64,000 bases of DNA from Leptodactylus fallax. Its lineage: Eukaryota > Chordata > Amphibia > Anura > Leptodactylidae. The first letter of the stretch is position 1. Every line of letters begins with the position of its first letter. The notes below the pieces were generated by a model, which worked only from the letters and a program-made list of their open reading frames with translations, had not been told where the DNA came from and ran no database searches. A program made the translations under genes and the position numbers. Where the stretch lies: the NCBI GenBank assembly GCA_947044405.1, contig CAMRHE010000012.1:11548001-11612000 (forward strand). The letters are read 5' to 3'. Positions 23,600-36,019 of the stretch are shown here, piece by piece.

Positions 23600-24055
23600 A
23601 TGTTTTCTAATCCTGAACAATCCTTTTACAAGTGTTCTGCTTCACCAATAATTACTTAATTTAACAGATGAGAGATAATGCAAATGTTTTTCTACTGAAA
23701 ACATTTTAATGGCTCTTAACAGATTTTCAAGTGTAAGCTGGATAAACTTTAATCTTACTATAAACCAATTCAGCTAATGGCTTTTCATTTCTCACACTGA
23801 TATATTCACCTTCAGAGCAATTCCAAAGAACAGAGAGAATGGTGCTTGCAATAAATAATTATGTATTAATTATCAACAAAATATCTTTAATGCTTTATTT
23901 ACAACAGTAAACATGGTTATATTAATGATAATTTATGTAGTACATTGAAAAGTCTTGCTGGTCTTTATTACTGTCACAACATTTCTGGACTATAATAGAG
24001 GATAACTCAATGATATTGAGCACCATATTTCTATGTCTTAGACCTCATGCACATT
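23600..24055 (+). repeat. Direct duplicated segment, copy 1
   Basis: About 455 bp align with 30070-30535 in the same orientation. The core aacagattttcaagtgtaag and the following tggataaactttaatctt are identical in both, and similarity continues at both sides with indels to gacct...atgcacat. It has no coding potential and is AT-rich. It could be an old dispersed repeat or a true local duplication. Confidence 0.7.
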
Positions 24056-24419
24056 AGCGCATCATATATACAGTATGCATACAGTCTGATTGCTATTCCT
24101 CCTAAATATGTAAGCAGTGTTAGTCAATAGGACAATGCATGTTCCTATGTATAACGGATGCATGTTCCTGTACAGATTCCATATGGTTCAAACCATAGCA
24201 TGTTCATTCAGATGCTGAATACAGGACTCAGTTCTGTAGCAGTACTAACTTCAGTATTTTAAGAAGAAAATTCAGAAGCTCACTCTGGTCCAAGTGACTA
24301 CAATATGACTCTATTTTATAGTCCATATTTTGGACCACATTGCACTTGTCTGCATGATGCCTTCAACTGAGTTTGCTGTGCTTGATGTTTTAAGATAAAA
24401 GCTACTTTTTTTTACAGAC
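24056..24419. other. No gene seen
   Basis: Non-coding sequence without a recognised repeat. Confidence 0.4.
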
Positions 24420-24920
24420 TTACATTAGGTTCACAATAGCGTTTGTCTCTTTGCAAGGGGACCTGAATGACGGAGAGCCCGTCCACTAAAAAAATGGTTA
24501 CCCGTGAATACACATGGACCCCATAAACTATGATGGGGTCCACAAGGAGATAATAGTCCTTTTTTGCAGGACTTTTCTCTCTGACGATTTTAGGCAGAAT
24601 CTACCGAGAGGTCTCCTATGGAGACTCCAACGCAGATGTAAACCTAGTCTTTGTTGAGCCAAACACAGGAGTGACTGCAAAAGGAATGGGAGATATAAAG
24701 GAAGCACTTATACTTCTCCCTTTAGCTCAATCCACAACTGGCCTTGGCTCAAAATTCCACAGCAAAATCAACACAAAAAGCAGCTTTTCCGGGATTTATC
24801 ACTTGATGACCTATTTTTAGAATAGGACATCAATAGAAGATCAGTTGGGATATGATACCAGGGACCCCTGTGGATCAGCTGTTTGAAGCAGTTGCGATGC
24901 TCTCTGAGCAGTGCCAAATG
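24420..24920. repeat. Decayed frog-type dispersed repeats
   Basis: 24420-24660 holds paired words around ccataaactatgatggggtcc. 24660-24800 resembles the fold-back family at 23205 (gccttggctcaaaattccacagcaaaatc, aaaagcagcttttccg). 24830-24920 matches the ggacccctgtggatcagctg family also seen at 3735-4065. Boundaries are unclear. Confidence 0.4.
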
Positions 24921-25660
24921 TCAAAACCTAGTGATTTTGTATATCTGTTTGATTTTGTAGTGTAAGTTTTGAAGTGTAAAGAATCCTACAGTTTAGCATA
25001 TTTCTTAAACAAGCTGTTTATGGCTAGCTATGAACCATCACCCTATCTATCACTATGACTGTGTTTCAATTAGAGAGCTAGAAAGGGGTTAGATAGAATC
25101 ATAGGAGCCCTCAGACTGTCATATGCAACTTTTTAAATCAATTTATTTGCACTTCTACTTCAGAGCGAACCAATTCAAATAAAATCAAACTTATGAATCG
25201 AACTGACAAACCCAAATGAATCTGAATAGGTTCACAATCTAATTCTGATAATTATTTTAGAGCATTATGGAGTGTAAAAATTCATATTATTGAGTATTTC
25301 AAAGGAAACAAATGTGTTGATGATAGATGTATGCAACATTTGTTCTTATGGATACTAAATTGTAATTCCAATGTAATTTGCATTAATTGCATGCAATGTT
25401 ACCCTAAATGATTTCAATTGAAGTAATTTTATCTTAGTCACATGATATGGCTTACAAATTGTAATTGGTGGTGATGGTGATATGATTTTTAAACTACCTA
25501 TTAGTGTTGGTTGAAAAAACTGGATTTGACCCCAATATTCCCCATTGTTCAGTTGTCAACAAAAGCAAACAATTTCGGATGTCTCGAATTAACTAAAATG
25601 GCCACTTTGACATGATTTGCCATAAATTATTTTAATATAATATAATGTAACATAATATAA
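24921..25660. other. AT-rich non-coding stretch
   Basis: No gene. A taatataatataat run directly precedes the next Tc1 element. Confidence 0.4.
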
Positions 25661-25662
25661 TA

Positions 25663-27257
<1,595 letters not shown>

Positions 27258-27259
27258 TA

Positions 27260-27902
27260 TACTCACCTTCCCTGTTTCAGGCCTCTTAGCAGCATCCAGA
27301 GGTCGGTGCCTTCCTCCTCTAGGTGCTCTGGCACTCTTCTATAATATAATATGCCTGGAGTCACCATTGAGGACTGTGATTGGGCCTCAGTGGTGTCCCC
27401 GAGCACATGACGTCACAGAAGCCTTACAGTAGCACTTACTATAAACTTCTTTCTAAATCCACCTCTGCATTAACGGAAACAGATGCAAGGGGAAAAATGT
27501 TTTCTGTGATGAGCATACATGAGCACTCCTGTTAATCCCTCACCCTAGGAATACAACCCCAAGTGACTACTTTTCATTAAAACTGGTTGGCCAGGCCCAT
27601 ATGTGCCTGGGTAAGAGGATTAGCCTCTGAACTGTCTTTATATATCTTCCTTATATAACTTATTTTTATTGAGTTGTTGCAAATGTAATTAATGTAAGAA
27701 ATGAAGAAAGATATGGTTTGTTGCATTTAAACTTTACAATCCTATTTAAAAGATGGATGGTTCTACTATTCCAGATATCATATAGTCTGTGTGACGTCAC
27801 ATCAGACATATGAGTTGCAAAGAGGTCCTGTGGCAGGCGCATGCATTAAGTGGGTGCCCAAGAACCCAGAAGCAGACTCGGCATCCATACAGCGCAATCG
27901 CC
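27260..27902. other. Non-coding, part probably a dispersed repeat
   Basis: 27260-27430 (cctcttagcagcatcc to gagcacatgacgtcacag) has the look of a GC-richer frog repeat. The remainder shows nothing recognisable. Confidence 0.3.
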
Positions 27903-28360
27903 CTAGGACTTCTCGAAAGTACTATGGCACATGCATGGAATGAAACCACAGAATGGGAGACTCACTGATTGTAAAAGCGATGGTGGCAAATAACCATGTA
28001 AAGGGTAGGGAAAGCCAAAACAGAATAAGAAATAAGTGAAACAGATAATGGAATAGAGAGGGAAAATTGGGGGTGGAGGTGGGGGAGCAGGAATTGGACT
28101 ACCTGCTTGATGGAAATGGAAAGGAAGGGGGAATAATAGTTTCTTACACTGAAAGTTAGACTTGTGTTGTGATATGTGGTCTTGTATATGTTGGGTAGTC
28201 TCCCCAACATACAAGAAACCACATGGGCATTTGATGAGGTACACCACGTACGATGACTTGCATGTAAAGAAATCATAGATAGGGAAGGTTTGTCCAGTGT
28301 GAGGATGACAAGTCTCCATTGAAGGGCAGTGAGACAAGGAAAATGGAACAATGGAACCAA
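27903..28360 (-). pseudogene. PLE GIY-YIG endonuclease fragment
   Basis: On the minus strand the domain reads HPHTGQTFPIYDFFTCKSSY, then VVYLIKCPCGFLYVGET, then ISQHKSNFQCKKLLFPLP. These are the conserved cysteine region, the GIY-YIG core (VVY...YVG) and the block that follows it. A frameshift near 27960-28000 and loss of the C-terminus end the similarity. It is the same PLE family as the copy at 1740-5140 and better preserved in the core. It faces away from the PLE pieces at 28400-29700. Confidence 0.8.
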
Positions 28361-28950
28361 TAACGTATCTTATGTATAATATTTTGCTTTATATTTGCGT
28401 TATTAGTGTAACTTGAGTGGCTCTGTAATATTCTGTTGTATTATCTGAAGAAGGCCATGTTACATAGTCTGAAACATTACATGTACTACTTTGGATTGTT
28501 GCTTGTAATAACCAATAACTCAATATATTCTAGGGAGTTCCGAGTATATGAATATTGTATGACGGGGTGAAACCCTACTCAGGTTCTGCAACCATTGTGG
28601 AGTGATGTTCATCTTTTTTGTAATTTATGTACCTTTACCGGCCCCACAGGAGATGTCAAGTGTAACATTTTCATACGATACTTCATCGTCAGCTGTTATA
28701 TTAGTGTCACTTTCTAAAGAACTTTTACAAGTCTCTCATAATGTATTTAAAACCAGGGACTAAAAGAAGGAATTCTGTCACCTAATGAACTTGGAACTTC
28801 ATTATGCCACTATTGCTGAATACCTAGAGGTGCAAAGGATCCCAAAGGGGCCTTAGAGTCCCACTTAGACCTGCGATATTCAAGGACAACTTTGATTTTT
28901 GTTACACTTTTGAACAGATACTGAATAAGTGTTCTTTCGATTTAATTACC

Positions 28951-29304
28951 TTGACCGTAGAGTATCTACAGAAGAAAAACAATAATATCAAGGAGAAGAT
29001 TACAGCTTTAGAGACTCAATTACAATCGGTATCCACTGAAGAATTCTCAACGATCAAAGACAAGCTCAAGAGAAGCCTATCCGACAACAAGAAAGATGCT
29101 GAGAAGAAGACGCATCAGAAATTTATTCGAGACACCAGAAACTACCATCAGTACAAGCTGTATAGCTTGCAGGAAAGCTCCTCACAGTACAGTTTTCAAT
29201 ATGGCAGAAGAGGTTCCCCAGGTACCACTACATCAAGTTCAGACAGCAAAAGATTAACATTGGATACCTTTTTTTTATCACATCGAGGCCGACCATCAGT
29301 CTGA
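28951..29304 (+). pseudogene. PLE N-terminal ORF region
   Basis: A coiled-coil-like, lysine/glutamate-rich stretch (KNNNIKEKITALETQL) is followed by KKTHQKFIRDTRNYHQYKLY, the K-F-x-RD-T-x-x-Y motif typical of the N-terminal part of vertebrate PLE proteins. A serine-rich segment follows. Its role is not well defined, and it precedes the RT domain. The frame ends at 29304. The next recognisable PLE block is the thumb at 29440. Confidence 0.6.
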
Positions 29305-29439
29305 AGAAAATATGAAGAGGGGGTCAATGCAGGAGGGACCAACAGCACAACCATGACGCCCTATAGTCGGCTTGTCAAACTTAGTCTCTGAACTGAAGTT
29401 CACACAAGTTTAATTCTTCTGAAATAAATTTCTTAGAGA

Positions 29440-29690
29440 AACATGTACTGAAGGATTCCAATGGTTCAGTCCACACTGATCTTTATACAAATCCTACGGA
29501 TTGTAACACTTTATTACACTTTACGGGTTGTCACCCAGAGGCCACTGAACGTTCATTGCCTATTTCACAATTTGAGAGTGTTAACCGCATAGTCTCTGAC
29601 CCTGCACAACGGGAAGTTAGTATATATGAAATGAAGGACAGATTTCAAACAAGAGGGTACTCTTGTACTATCAATGGGTCTGCCTTTCAG
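29440..29690 (+). pseudogene. PLE reverse transcriptase thumb fragment
   Basis: The codons read SVHTDLYTNPTDCNTLLHF, then CHPEATERSLPISQFESVNRI, then YEMKDRFQTRGYSC. These are the conserved thumb blocks that follow the catalytic YxDD motif in PLE reverse transcriptases (TDLYxKPTDxNxLLH, SxPxxQFxRVxRI, FxxRGY). The catalytic palm itself is absent. Confidence 0.7.
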
Positions 29691-29769
29691 TGGTTACATC
29701 CCACACATGCGCAATAGTACTTTCTTTCAGTCCTAGGGCACTTGTGCCGTGTCGATGCCAGGTCTGCAT

Positions 29770-29965
29770 CTGAATTCTCGGGTGCCACCTCAGCGCATGC
29801 AGTCTAATGGACGAGGGTGGGTTGTGTATATGCCAGGAGAACATTACTTGTCTGTCTGCATTGTGCCAACTGTAAATTTTGGTGGGGGAGGAATAATGTT
29901 ATGGGTTTGTTTTTCAGGATTTCGCCTAGACCATTAGTTACAGTGAAGGGAAACATTGATTTCTA
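29770..29965 (+). pseudogene. Tc1 transposase fragment
   Basis: The codons read [14 protein letters not shown], then [20 protein letters not shown], then a TAG and LVTVKGN. This is the middle of a Tc1 transposase, between the first and second catalytic aspartates, with the PTVxxGGGxIMxWxCF signature. Both ends are missing. It is probably the same family as the remnant at 5683-5975. Confidence 0.75.
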
Positions 29966-30069
29966 AACACACTAGGCCCTATATGTACATCCTGGATCAC
30001 AAGCCGTGGTGTCTGTCCAGAAGTTGCAACTCAGCTGTCTTTGAGTAAATTTGGCCAAGCCACGTGTTT

Positions 30070-30535
30070 TTAATCCTATTTTTCCAAGTGTTTTGCTTCA
30101 TTATTAAATCCATAATTTAACAGATATTTTGAGAGATAGCGTGAATGTTAGCTACTGAAAACATTTTAATAACACTTAACAGATTTTCAAGTGTAAGCTG
30201 GATAAACTTTAATCTTCCTATAGACCAGCTCAGCTAATGGTTTAAAATTTCTTACACTGATATATTGATCACCAGAGCAATCCTAAAGAACATTAAAAGA
30301 AAGATACTTACAGAATCTAATTATGTTCAATTATTGTCAAAATAGCATTCTTTTTTTTTTTTACTACACTCTGCACTAAACATGGTAATGCTAACAATAT
30401 TTTTTGTAGTAGACTGAAGTCTTGATGGTCTTTATTAATGCTACAATATTTCCAGAACATAATAGAGGCTAATACAACAGTTTTGGGGGAACAAATTTGG
30501 ATTCCATGTCCTAAGACCTTATGCACATGAACATA
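30070..30535 (+). repeat. Direct duplicated segment, copy 2
   Basis: Pairs with 23600-24055. Copy 2 has an extra T run near 30350. Homology ends with gaccttatgcacat, the same word that ends copy 1. Confidence 0.7.
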
Positions 30536-30879
30536 TCAGGGCCCTGATATCAGACAACTTCAAAATGAGTTAGCACTGTGGCCATGTGCCTGGGAAAGTG
30601 TATAGGATGATTGGCTGTAGAGCTAGAAGTATAATTAGTAGAAAGAGAAAGATTGTGAACAATTTGTAATCCTTTAATTTTGTGAAATTGCAAAGGTGTA
30701 AAACGTCCGAGATTCTATTTGCAGAAGAAAAACTACAGTCATTAACAAAAAATAACACATCCAGAAGGAGTTGTTGGATTCAAATGATACTTTATATGTG
30801 TGAATGTAATGAAGATATACAGTGTTTACAATATTAGACCAAAAGACTAAGTTTATTGGGGAAAACTGTACAACTGAAA
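30536..30879. other. No gene seen
   Basis: AT-rich non-coding sequence. Confidence 0.4.
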
Positions 30880-31690
30880 TGAATCTCTAGTACCTTTTTG
30901 GGTCTGGATACAAGATGTAATATGGTTGAGCATGAAGGCAAACTGGTTCCATATGGTATCCTGTGGCATGTTTGCCCACAGATGTTGCAGCTCGGCCTGC
31001 AAATCCTGCACACTAGTAGCTGCCAATGCTGGCATTCCAGCTGATTCAATAAATGCTCAATTGGCAATAAATCTAGTGACCAGGCAGTCCAAAAAAAGTG
31101 TTACGATCTGGCAGAGTCATTCCTGGGAGACCCTAGCTATGTGTGTTTGTAGTGGGGGGGGGGGGAGCATTATACTGATGAAAATGCCAGTTGAAAGCTC
31201 TATCATGAGAAACAACACATATAGCTGCAAGATGTCCTGGACATATTGCAGAGCTATTAGTATTCCTCATATCACGATTAGGGGTGACCAACTGTGGTAT
31301 ATGATGGCTCCCTAGATTATCTCACCAGCAGATTGGGGCAGTGTGTCACTCCACAGCAAAGGCAGGGTTGAAGTCAAATAAAGGCAATGGTGGCTGGCTG
31401 TCAATGAAGGAATAGTCAATGGGCACTATAACACCAAGTTTCCTTCTGTTAAGCACCTGGAAATGGTCCAGGAACATGATCCTCTATACTGGTGGTCTGT
31501 CTGCGCCTTCCAGAGCTTGTTCGGCATGTGTGCATGTTCGGCATGTGTAATCACTGTTCCCAGCACCTCCTAACAGCTAGGTCAGAGCAGTCTAGATATG
31601 CACAATTCATTGAAATATCCATGTCCATGCTTCTCTAAGTCTAATGATGTGTCTTCTTTCAGAGTTTGTCAAGTCTTCTAGTGCATTGCA
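30880..31690 (-). pseudogene. Heavily decayed Tc1/mariner-like transposase
   Basis: On the minus strand I can follow, from high to low coordinates, a catalytic-core-like piece, then IPQLVTPNRDMRNTN (about 31290-31245), FHQYNAPP where FQQDNARPH would be expected (about 31180), and a C-terminal DLQAELQHLWANMPQDTIWN with SCIQTQKG (about 31010-30890). The glutamate region is scrambled. There are many stops and frameshifts and no terminal repeats. It is an older Tc1/mariner-type family than the others in the window. Confidence 0.55.
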
Positions 31691-32126
31691 GAGACATGTC
31701 TAGTAGTCAATGATCTCTCAACAGATGTAGCCTTTGAGAGCCTTTTTATAGGGCACTGGATGAAACACTTTTGCACTCTCTTTTGGCAAGGCCCAATGTC
31801 TAAACAGACCACACGAGTAATCATTTCCCTGTAACTGAATGCTGTGGTTTTCAGCAATCCAACATTTCTTTCTGAGTGCGTTATTTTTCTTGTCAAAGAG
31901 TGTATGTACTTAAAAGATTTTAGCAGAGTACAGAAAAGAATTAAGGAATGATACAACACCATTTAATAGTCTTCTGGTCCACTGAGCTCCCCCATCTTCA
32001 GCGGCATTATGTATGTGCAGAGAGGGAGTCTCCCCCATGTGTTTTCTCAGAATTATCTGGACTATGTCACAACACAGATAAGAAATGTAGGCAATCAGGT
32101 ATACAGGTACATTTTAATCCCATAAA
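31691..32126. other. No gene; contains a block repeated at 33640-33735
   Basis: 31964-32060 (tccactgagctcccccatct, then gagtctcccccatgtgttttct) is similar to 33640-33735 in the same orientation. The rest is unremarkable. Confidence 0.5.
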
Positions 32127-32399
32127 CAGGGGCGTAACTACCGGGGTAGCAGCGGTAGCAGCTGCCACAGGGCCCTGGACATTACGGGGCCCCGTGGGCC
32201 CCCGATGCGTTTTTTTTTTTTTTTTTTTTTTTAATAGTCCGTTACCTGCTGGAGTAACCCCAGCAGGTAATGGGCCCTATATACTTACCGTTCCCCGAGG
32301 TCCCGCTCACGGCCGCCTGCGCTTCCAATTCTGCGGAGGCGGCTGTGAGCAGGAGCGGGGATCGGTATGTGAGGCCGCGGGCCGAACGCCACAATCTCT

Positions 32400-32750
32400 G
32401 CTATCATTATACTTCGGGGTCTTTTCAGACCCCGGAGTATAATAATCGGAGGCCCAGGGGAGGTGAGGGAACATAAAAAACAATATACTCACCTCTCCTG
32501 CGATTCTCCAGGCTTCGGGCCTGTTTGGTGACGTCCCCGACGTCAGCCGACGTCATTTTGCGTCACGACGCAGGCCCGCGTTATGTGACGCCGGCCTGGT
32601 CCAACATTGAAGAAGGTCGAAGTAGCGCACGGGCATGCACCGGAGCGAGGAACAGGTAAGCAACGTTGTTTTTTTATGTTTCTATCCTCCCCTGGGTCTC
32701 CGATCATTATACTCTGGGGTCTGAAAAGACCCCAGAGTATAATAATTGTT
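32400..32750. repeat. Inverted repeat with two matching hairpins
   Basis: Near 32408-32445 and 32707-32745 the same hairpin occurs, with arms attatactc(t/c)ggggtct and agacccc(a/g)gagtataat around a loop of about 4 bases. The sequence inward of the first (ggcccaggggaggtgaggga) is inverted before the second (ctcccctgggtctccg). The two sites are therefore arms of a larger inverted repeat of about 85 bp each around a GC-rich centre of about 180 bp. Confidence 0.8.
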
Positions 32751-32755
32751 CATGG

Positions 32756-33034
32756 GTGGTCCACAATGGGACATATAATAGTGTGTGCAGGGGCCACTAT
32801 GGGGCAAAATACTCAGTGCAGGGGCCACTATGGGGAATAATACTGTGTGCAGGGGCCACTATGGGACATGATACTGTGTGCAGGGGCCACTATGGGGCAT
32901 GCTACTGTGTGCAGAGACCACTATGGGGCATGATACTGTGTGCAGGGGCCACTATGGGGCATGATACTGTGTGCAGGGGCCACTATGGGGCATGATACTG
33001 TATGCAGGGGCCACTATGGCACATAATAGTGTGC
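32756..33034 (+). repeat. 31-bp minisatellite, 8 clear copies
   Basis: The word gcaggggccactat starts at 32787, 32818, 32849, 32880, (gcagagaccactat) 32911, 32942, 32973 and 33004, a constant 31-bp step, with a diverged leading unit near 32756. Because 31 is not a multiple of 3, the array reads through all three frames, which explains the artificial long frames over it. Confidence 0.95.
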
Positions 33035-33164
33035 GCAAGAATGCGTTTTTTTTTGGGGGGGGGGGGGTTGGTCTGGGGGGAGGGGGCGGCGGTTCGGGGG
33101 GGGGGGGCCCCATGTCAAATGTTCGCCTTGGGGCCCAGTCATTCCTAGTTACGCCACTGCCCTT

Positions 33165-33495
33165 AAAGACCTTTAAGGGAGTAAAGAACCCCTTCTGTGA
33201 TAGGGCACTTTATATAGTGTTGCAAAGCTGACTTCAGTGCACTTTTAATTTTGCAGGAATGTGTCCTGATTCCAGAGATAATGGTGCCATTAGTTTTGGC
33301 TACCGATATCACTGCACTTTCAAAAGAGCGAGCCTCACAGCTCAGCGTCATCTGTGACAATATACTATTAACAGTAGCCAAATCTAACGGTATTGATATC
33401 TCTGGAACCTGGGCAGATACCTGCAAACTGAAAGTGCACTGTACTTAGCTTTGCAATGAAATATAAGATGTCCTACCATAAAATATCCTCTTTAA
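33165..33495. repeat. Fold-back repeat with about 130-bp inverted arms
   Basis: The left arm (33165-33290: ctttaagggagtaaag, gcaaagctgacttcagtgca, cctgattccagagataat) is inverted in the right arm (33375-33490: tatctctggaacctgg, aaagtgcactgtacttagct, tcctctttaagga). Arm identity is roughly 75-80 percent by eye. The two small frames on opposite strands (33251-33448 and 33163-33426) resemble each other because each reads one arm. Confidence 0.8.
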
Positions 33496-34140
33496 GGACA
33501 CAGGGTAGTTTGGGTGTTAATTCTTGGAGACTTTTTTCTTATAATTTCGATCTTCCACCTTCCAAAATCCATAACTTCTTTATTTTTATATTGATATAGC
33601 CATAGCTTAGTTTACTTTGCACCATTTTGGTTCAGTTCAGTAGTGTTCTGCTCCACTGAGTTCCCCCATATTCAGTGGCATACTGTACCTGTAGGGGGGG
33701 AGTCTCCCCTGAATGTTTTCTCAAACTATATACAGGAAGACTTTAACCACTTAAGAAAGCAGGGTTATTTGGGTGGTAATGCTTGCCAACTTTTTTCATA
33801 TTTTTCATCTTTGCCTTCCAAAATTCACAACTTCTTCAATACAGTTCTATTACAGGTTTCACTAGCCGGCCTGTAATAGAAGTGTATAGATTTTGCAATT
33901 AGCACATATATATTCCGTAGAACACATAAAAAAAATGCCAGAACTACAATCTTCTAAAAATATTTTTCTCATCCAGTGAACACCATAGCAGAAAAAAAAA
34001 GCCAAACTGCTGGGTTTTTTCTTGCAATTTTGACTCCCAAGCAAATTTGAATAAAAAGCAATCCAAACATCAGATATTCCCCAAAATGGTATAAATAAAA
34101 AGTACATCTGGCCATGCAAAAAAGATGCCTTAAGAAGCCT
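33478..34140. repeat. Old AT-rich dispersed repeats
   Basis: Two related blocks (33478-33600 and 33740-33850) share gggtaatttgggtg..taat and ttccaaaa..cataacttctt. 33880-34130 contains ggtataaataaaaagtacatct and further words typical of a widespread frog repeat family. There are no genes. Confidence 0.4.
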
Positions 34141-34389
34141 GGTATATGTAATTACAAAAAAGTTACATGTGTCAGATGTGGATTTTCTTTAATATGTTAA
34201 AATCTAACCAAACCTATATAAATTTGGTATTGCCATATTTGTGCCAACCCCACAGAATATAGGTAACAAGTCATTTTGACTGCCCAGTGATCCCCATAAA
34301 AAACAAAATCTATAAGAATGTGTGGGAAGCACAGTTTTTCCCTAATTCCACCCTGTTCTGATTTTTCTTTATGCTTCCAGTACATTGTG

Positions 34390-35345
34390 CAGTAACAAAA
34401 ATATGTGATGGGGCTTTCCCACCCCAGTATTTATGGTAAGAGACAGCCAATGTTGTCTTAAGCTTCATTTGTCTGTATAAACTGTTAATGTTGAATGTAT
34501 TTCTGTGATTCTGTTCCTTTAAGACAGCAGCCATTGTAATTGTGACATGATGCTGGAGTGAGACCCCCACCTTTATGTCAGCTTGCCTGTTCTGCAGACA
34601 GAGTGTGAGCAGAGAAGCAGGAAGTGACGAGACAGAGAGCAGCAGCCACTGGCAAGTGTTGTATTGAACTGGTGTGGAGATTTTCTGTACAGCTAAGCTG
34701 TATCTTGGTCCAGAGACAAACAGAGTGTAAAGAGACAACAGGACTAGTGAGTCCACGTGAAAGGAACTGTGCTCAGTGGCTGATCAGTGAGACTGACATT
34801 GTGACTGTGTATATGGATACCACAGATAGAGACTCGCAGTGCTGTTGATGTACTGGACGGCACCGCTAAATCCCGGCTTACATCCCAGCTCAGGTATGGA
34901 CGGCAGGACGCAGTGTGCTGAGTGGAATCTGCTGTTGGATTACATTGCATTCAGTGGCCCTGTCTGTTAAAGAGGACTCATTCCCCAAGATCCTGATAAC
35001 CGTGAGGAGAGGACGCCACTATAAAAGAAAGGACCGACGGGCCCCACCGCGCGCCTACGGACGAAGCGGCCACCTGGACCACTGGGGAAAAGAGGGTGCA
35101 CCCAAATGTGAAGTCAGGGCAGTTAGGGATAGTTTTGAGTAATTGTCATCAGTGTCCAACGCAGAAGTGGACAGAGTAAAAGAGAAACCATGCAGAATTT
35201 GCCTTGAAATTGTCATGCTATATTGTATATTTCTTGTCTTTAGCCCTGTCATTACCTTTAACTAGCCTTTATTAACTTATAGTAAATATATATTTTTTTC
35301 TTGAACTACCGCGTGTGGGTTCATTTCTGGGGGCGGGAGTCCAAA
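34390..35345 (+). repeat. Candidate solo LTR or GC-rich repeat, unproven
   Basis: An approximately 0.95-kb block with composition unlike its AT-rich surroundings. It has AGAC/GACAGAG-rich sequence, a cactataaaagaaagg TATA-like word near 35022, and an AATATATATTTTTT tract before ccgcgtgtgggttcatt near 35312. It resembles an LTR leader, but I found no second copy, clear TG...CA ends or target duplication. Confidence 0.25.
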
Positions 35346-35947
35346 CCCACCTGCCTTGCTCTCGGTTCACATTATTATGGTTATATCCATAAATACTGTT
35401 CCTGGCAAATATGGGTCCCATCTGTGAGACCGGCATCTATCTCAAGAACAGGGTCCCATCTGTTACCAAAGGGAAATTCATTTGTATAAGTGTTATGGAA
35501 AAAACCAAGCAGGAAGCTTCAGCTATTTTTGTACCTCCTGTATAAGTGATAGGAGAGGTGCATGCATGTGGGGCTCCTCTCCATTTGCTTCTGGGAACAG
35601 GTGGGGCCCAATTCTTTAGATAGATGTGTTTCCCAGATTTGGGTCCTGCATCTATCAGGTATTTATGTCATATTTTATTCTCACATCATGATGAAATAGT
35701 ACATCATGGTGCAGTGTAACTTATGAAAAGACACGTTTATTGGGAATAGATAGGTAGACAGGTAGCAGCTATTCCCAGCTATTAGATCCAATCACAGTGG
35801 CTCTGACTTTACCTCCTGGAATCAGACCTTTGGCTGGTCACTGGATATCTGCTTATCTTCTGATATTTGCTTTGTTGTTACTTCATGGAGTGACTCTTGA
35901 CTAGGATGTTCACTCTCCTGTTTGATCTTCCTAATTCTGATTTGCTT
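35346..35947. repeat. Dispersed repeat with gggtcccatctg words
   Basis: Gggtcccatctg occurs at about 35411 and 35451 around ggcatctatctcaagaaca. This resembles a common frog repeat. The rest has no recognisable feature. Confidence 0.35.
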
Positions 35948-36019
35948 CACAAACTGAAGTCAAACCAGAGGCCTCAATATTTTATATCATGGGTTCTGGT
36001 TTGACTTCAGTTTGTGGAG
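35945..36019. repeat. Perfect 22-bp hairpin stem with 25-nt loop
   Basis: Cacaaactgaagtcaaacca (35948 on) pairs with tggtttgacttcagtttgtg (ending 36016). The stem is perfect over 22 bp (35948-35969 / 35995-36016) and extends to about 26 bp with one mismatch. Confidence 0.9.

Larger units (their letters stand above)
28400..29700 (+). mobile_element. Internally deleted Penelope-like element with 3'UTR-like leader
   Basis: Three PLE-derived blocks lie in order on the plus strand. At 28440-28560 there is a 3'-UTR-like block with the usual ctgaagaaggc...tctgaaacatt pattern. At 28951-29304 there is an N-terminal ORF block, and at about 29440-29690 an RT thumb block. A 3' UTR upstream of an N-terminus fits the partial tandem (pseudo-LTR) arrangement described for Penelope elements. 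Most of the RT palm and all of the endonuclease are missing. Confidence 0.6.
32127..33159. mobile_element. hAT-like non-autonomous transposon, 1,033 bp, with minisatellite
   Basis: The left end caggggcgtaactac and right end gtagttacgccactg-type inverse (cagtggcgtaacta when inverted) form the terminal repeat. Flanking 8-mers cccataaa (32119-32126) and cccttaaa (33160-33167) match at 7 of 8 bases, as expected for an aged hAT target duplication. It is related to the element at 2543-4550. The interior has a T run, a pair of long inverted arms, a GC-rich centre and a 31-bp tandem array, followed by G runs. There is no transposase. Confidence 0.85.

Noticed and set aside
32607..32995. Long frames with CRGHYGA-type repeats as a repeat protein
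   Set aside because: They are read-through of a 31-bp minisatellite, which shifts frame each unit inside a hAT-like element.
32787..33034. Tandem array as a CRISPR array
   Set aside because: The 31-bp units follow each other directly with no spacers, and the window is eukaryotic.
33163..33448. Pair of opposite-strand small genes
   Set aside because: Their similarity comes from the inverted arms of a fold-back repeat.
34390..35345. Definite solo LTR
   Set aside because: No second copy in the window, no clear TG...CA ends and no target duplication, so kept only as a low-confidence candidate.
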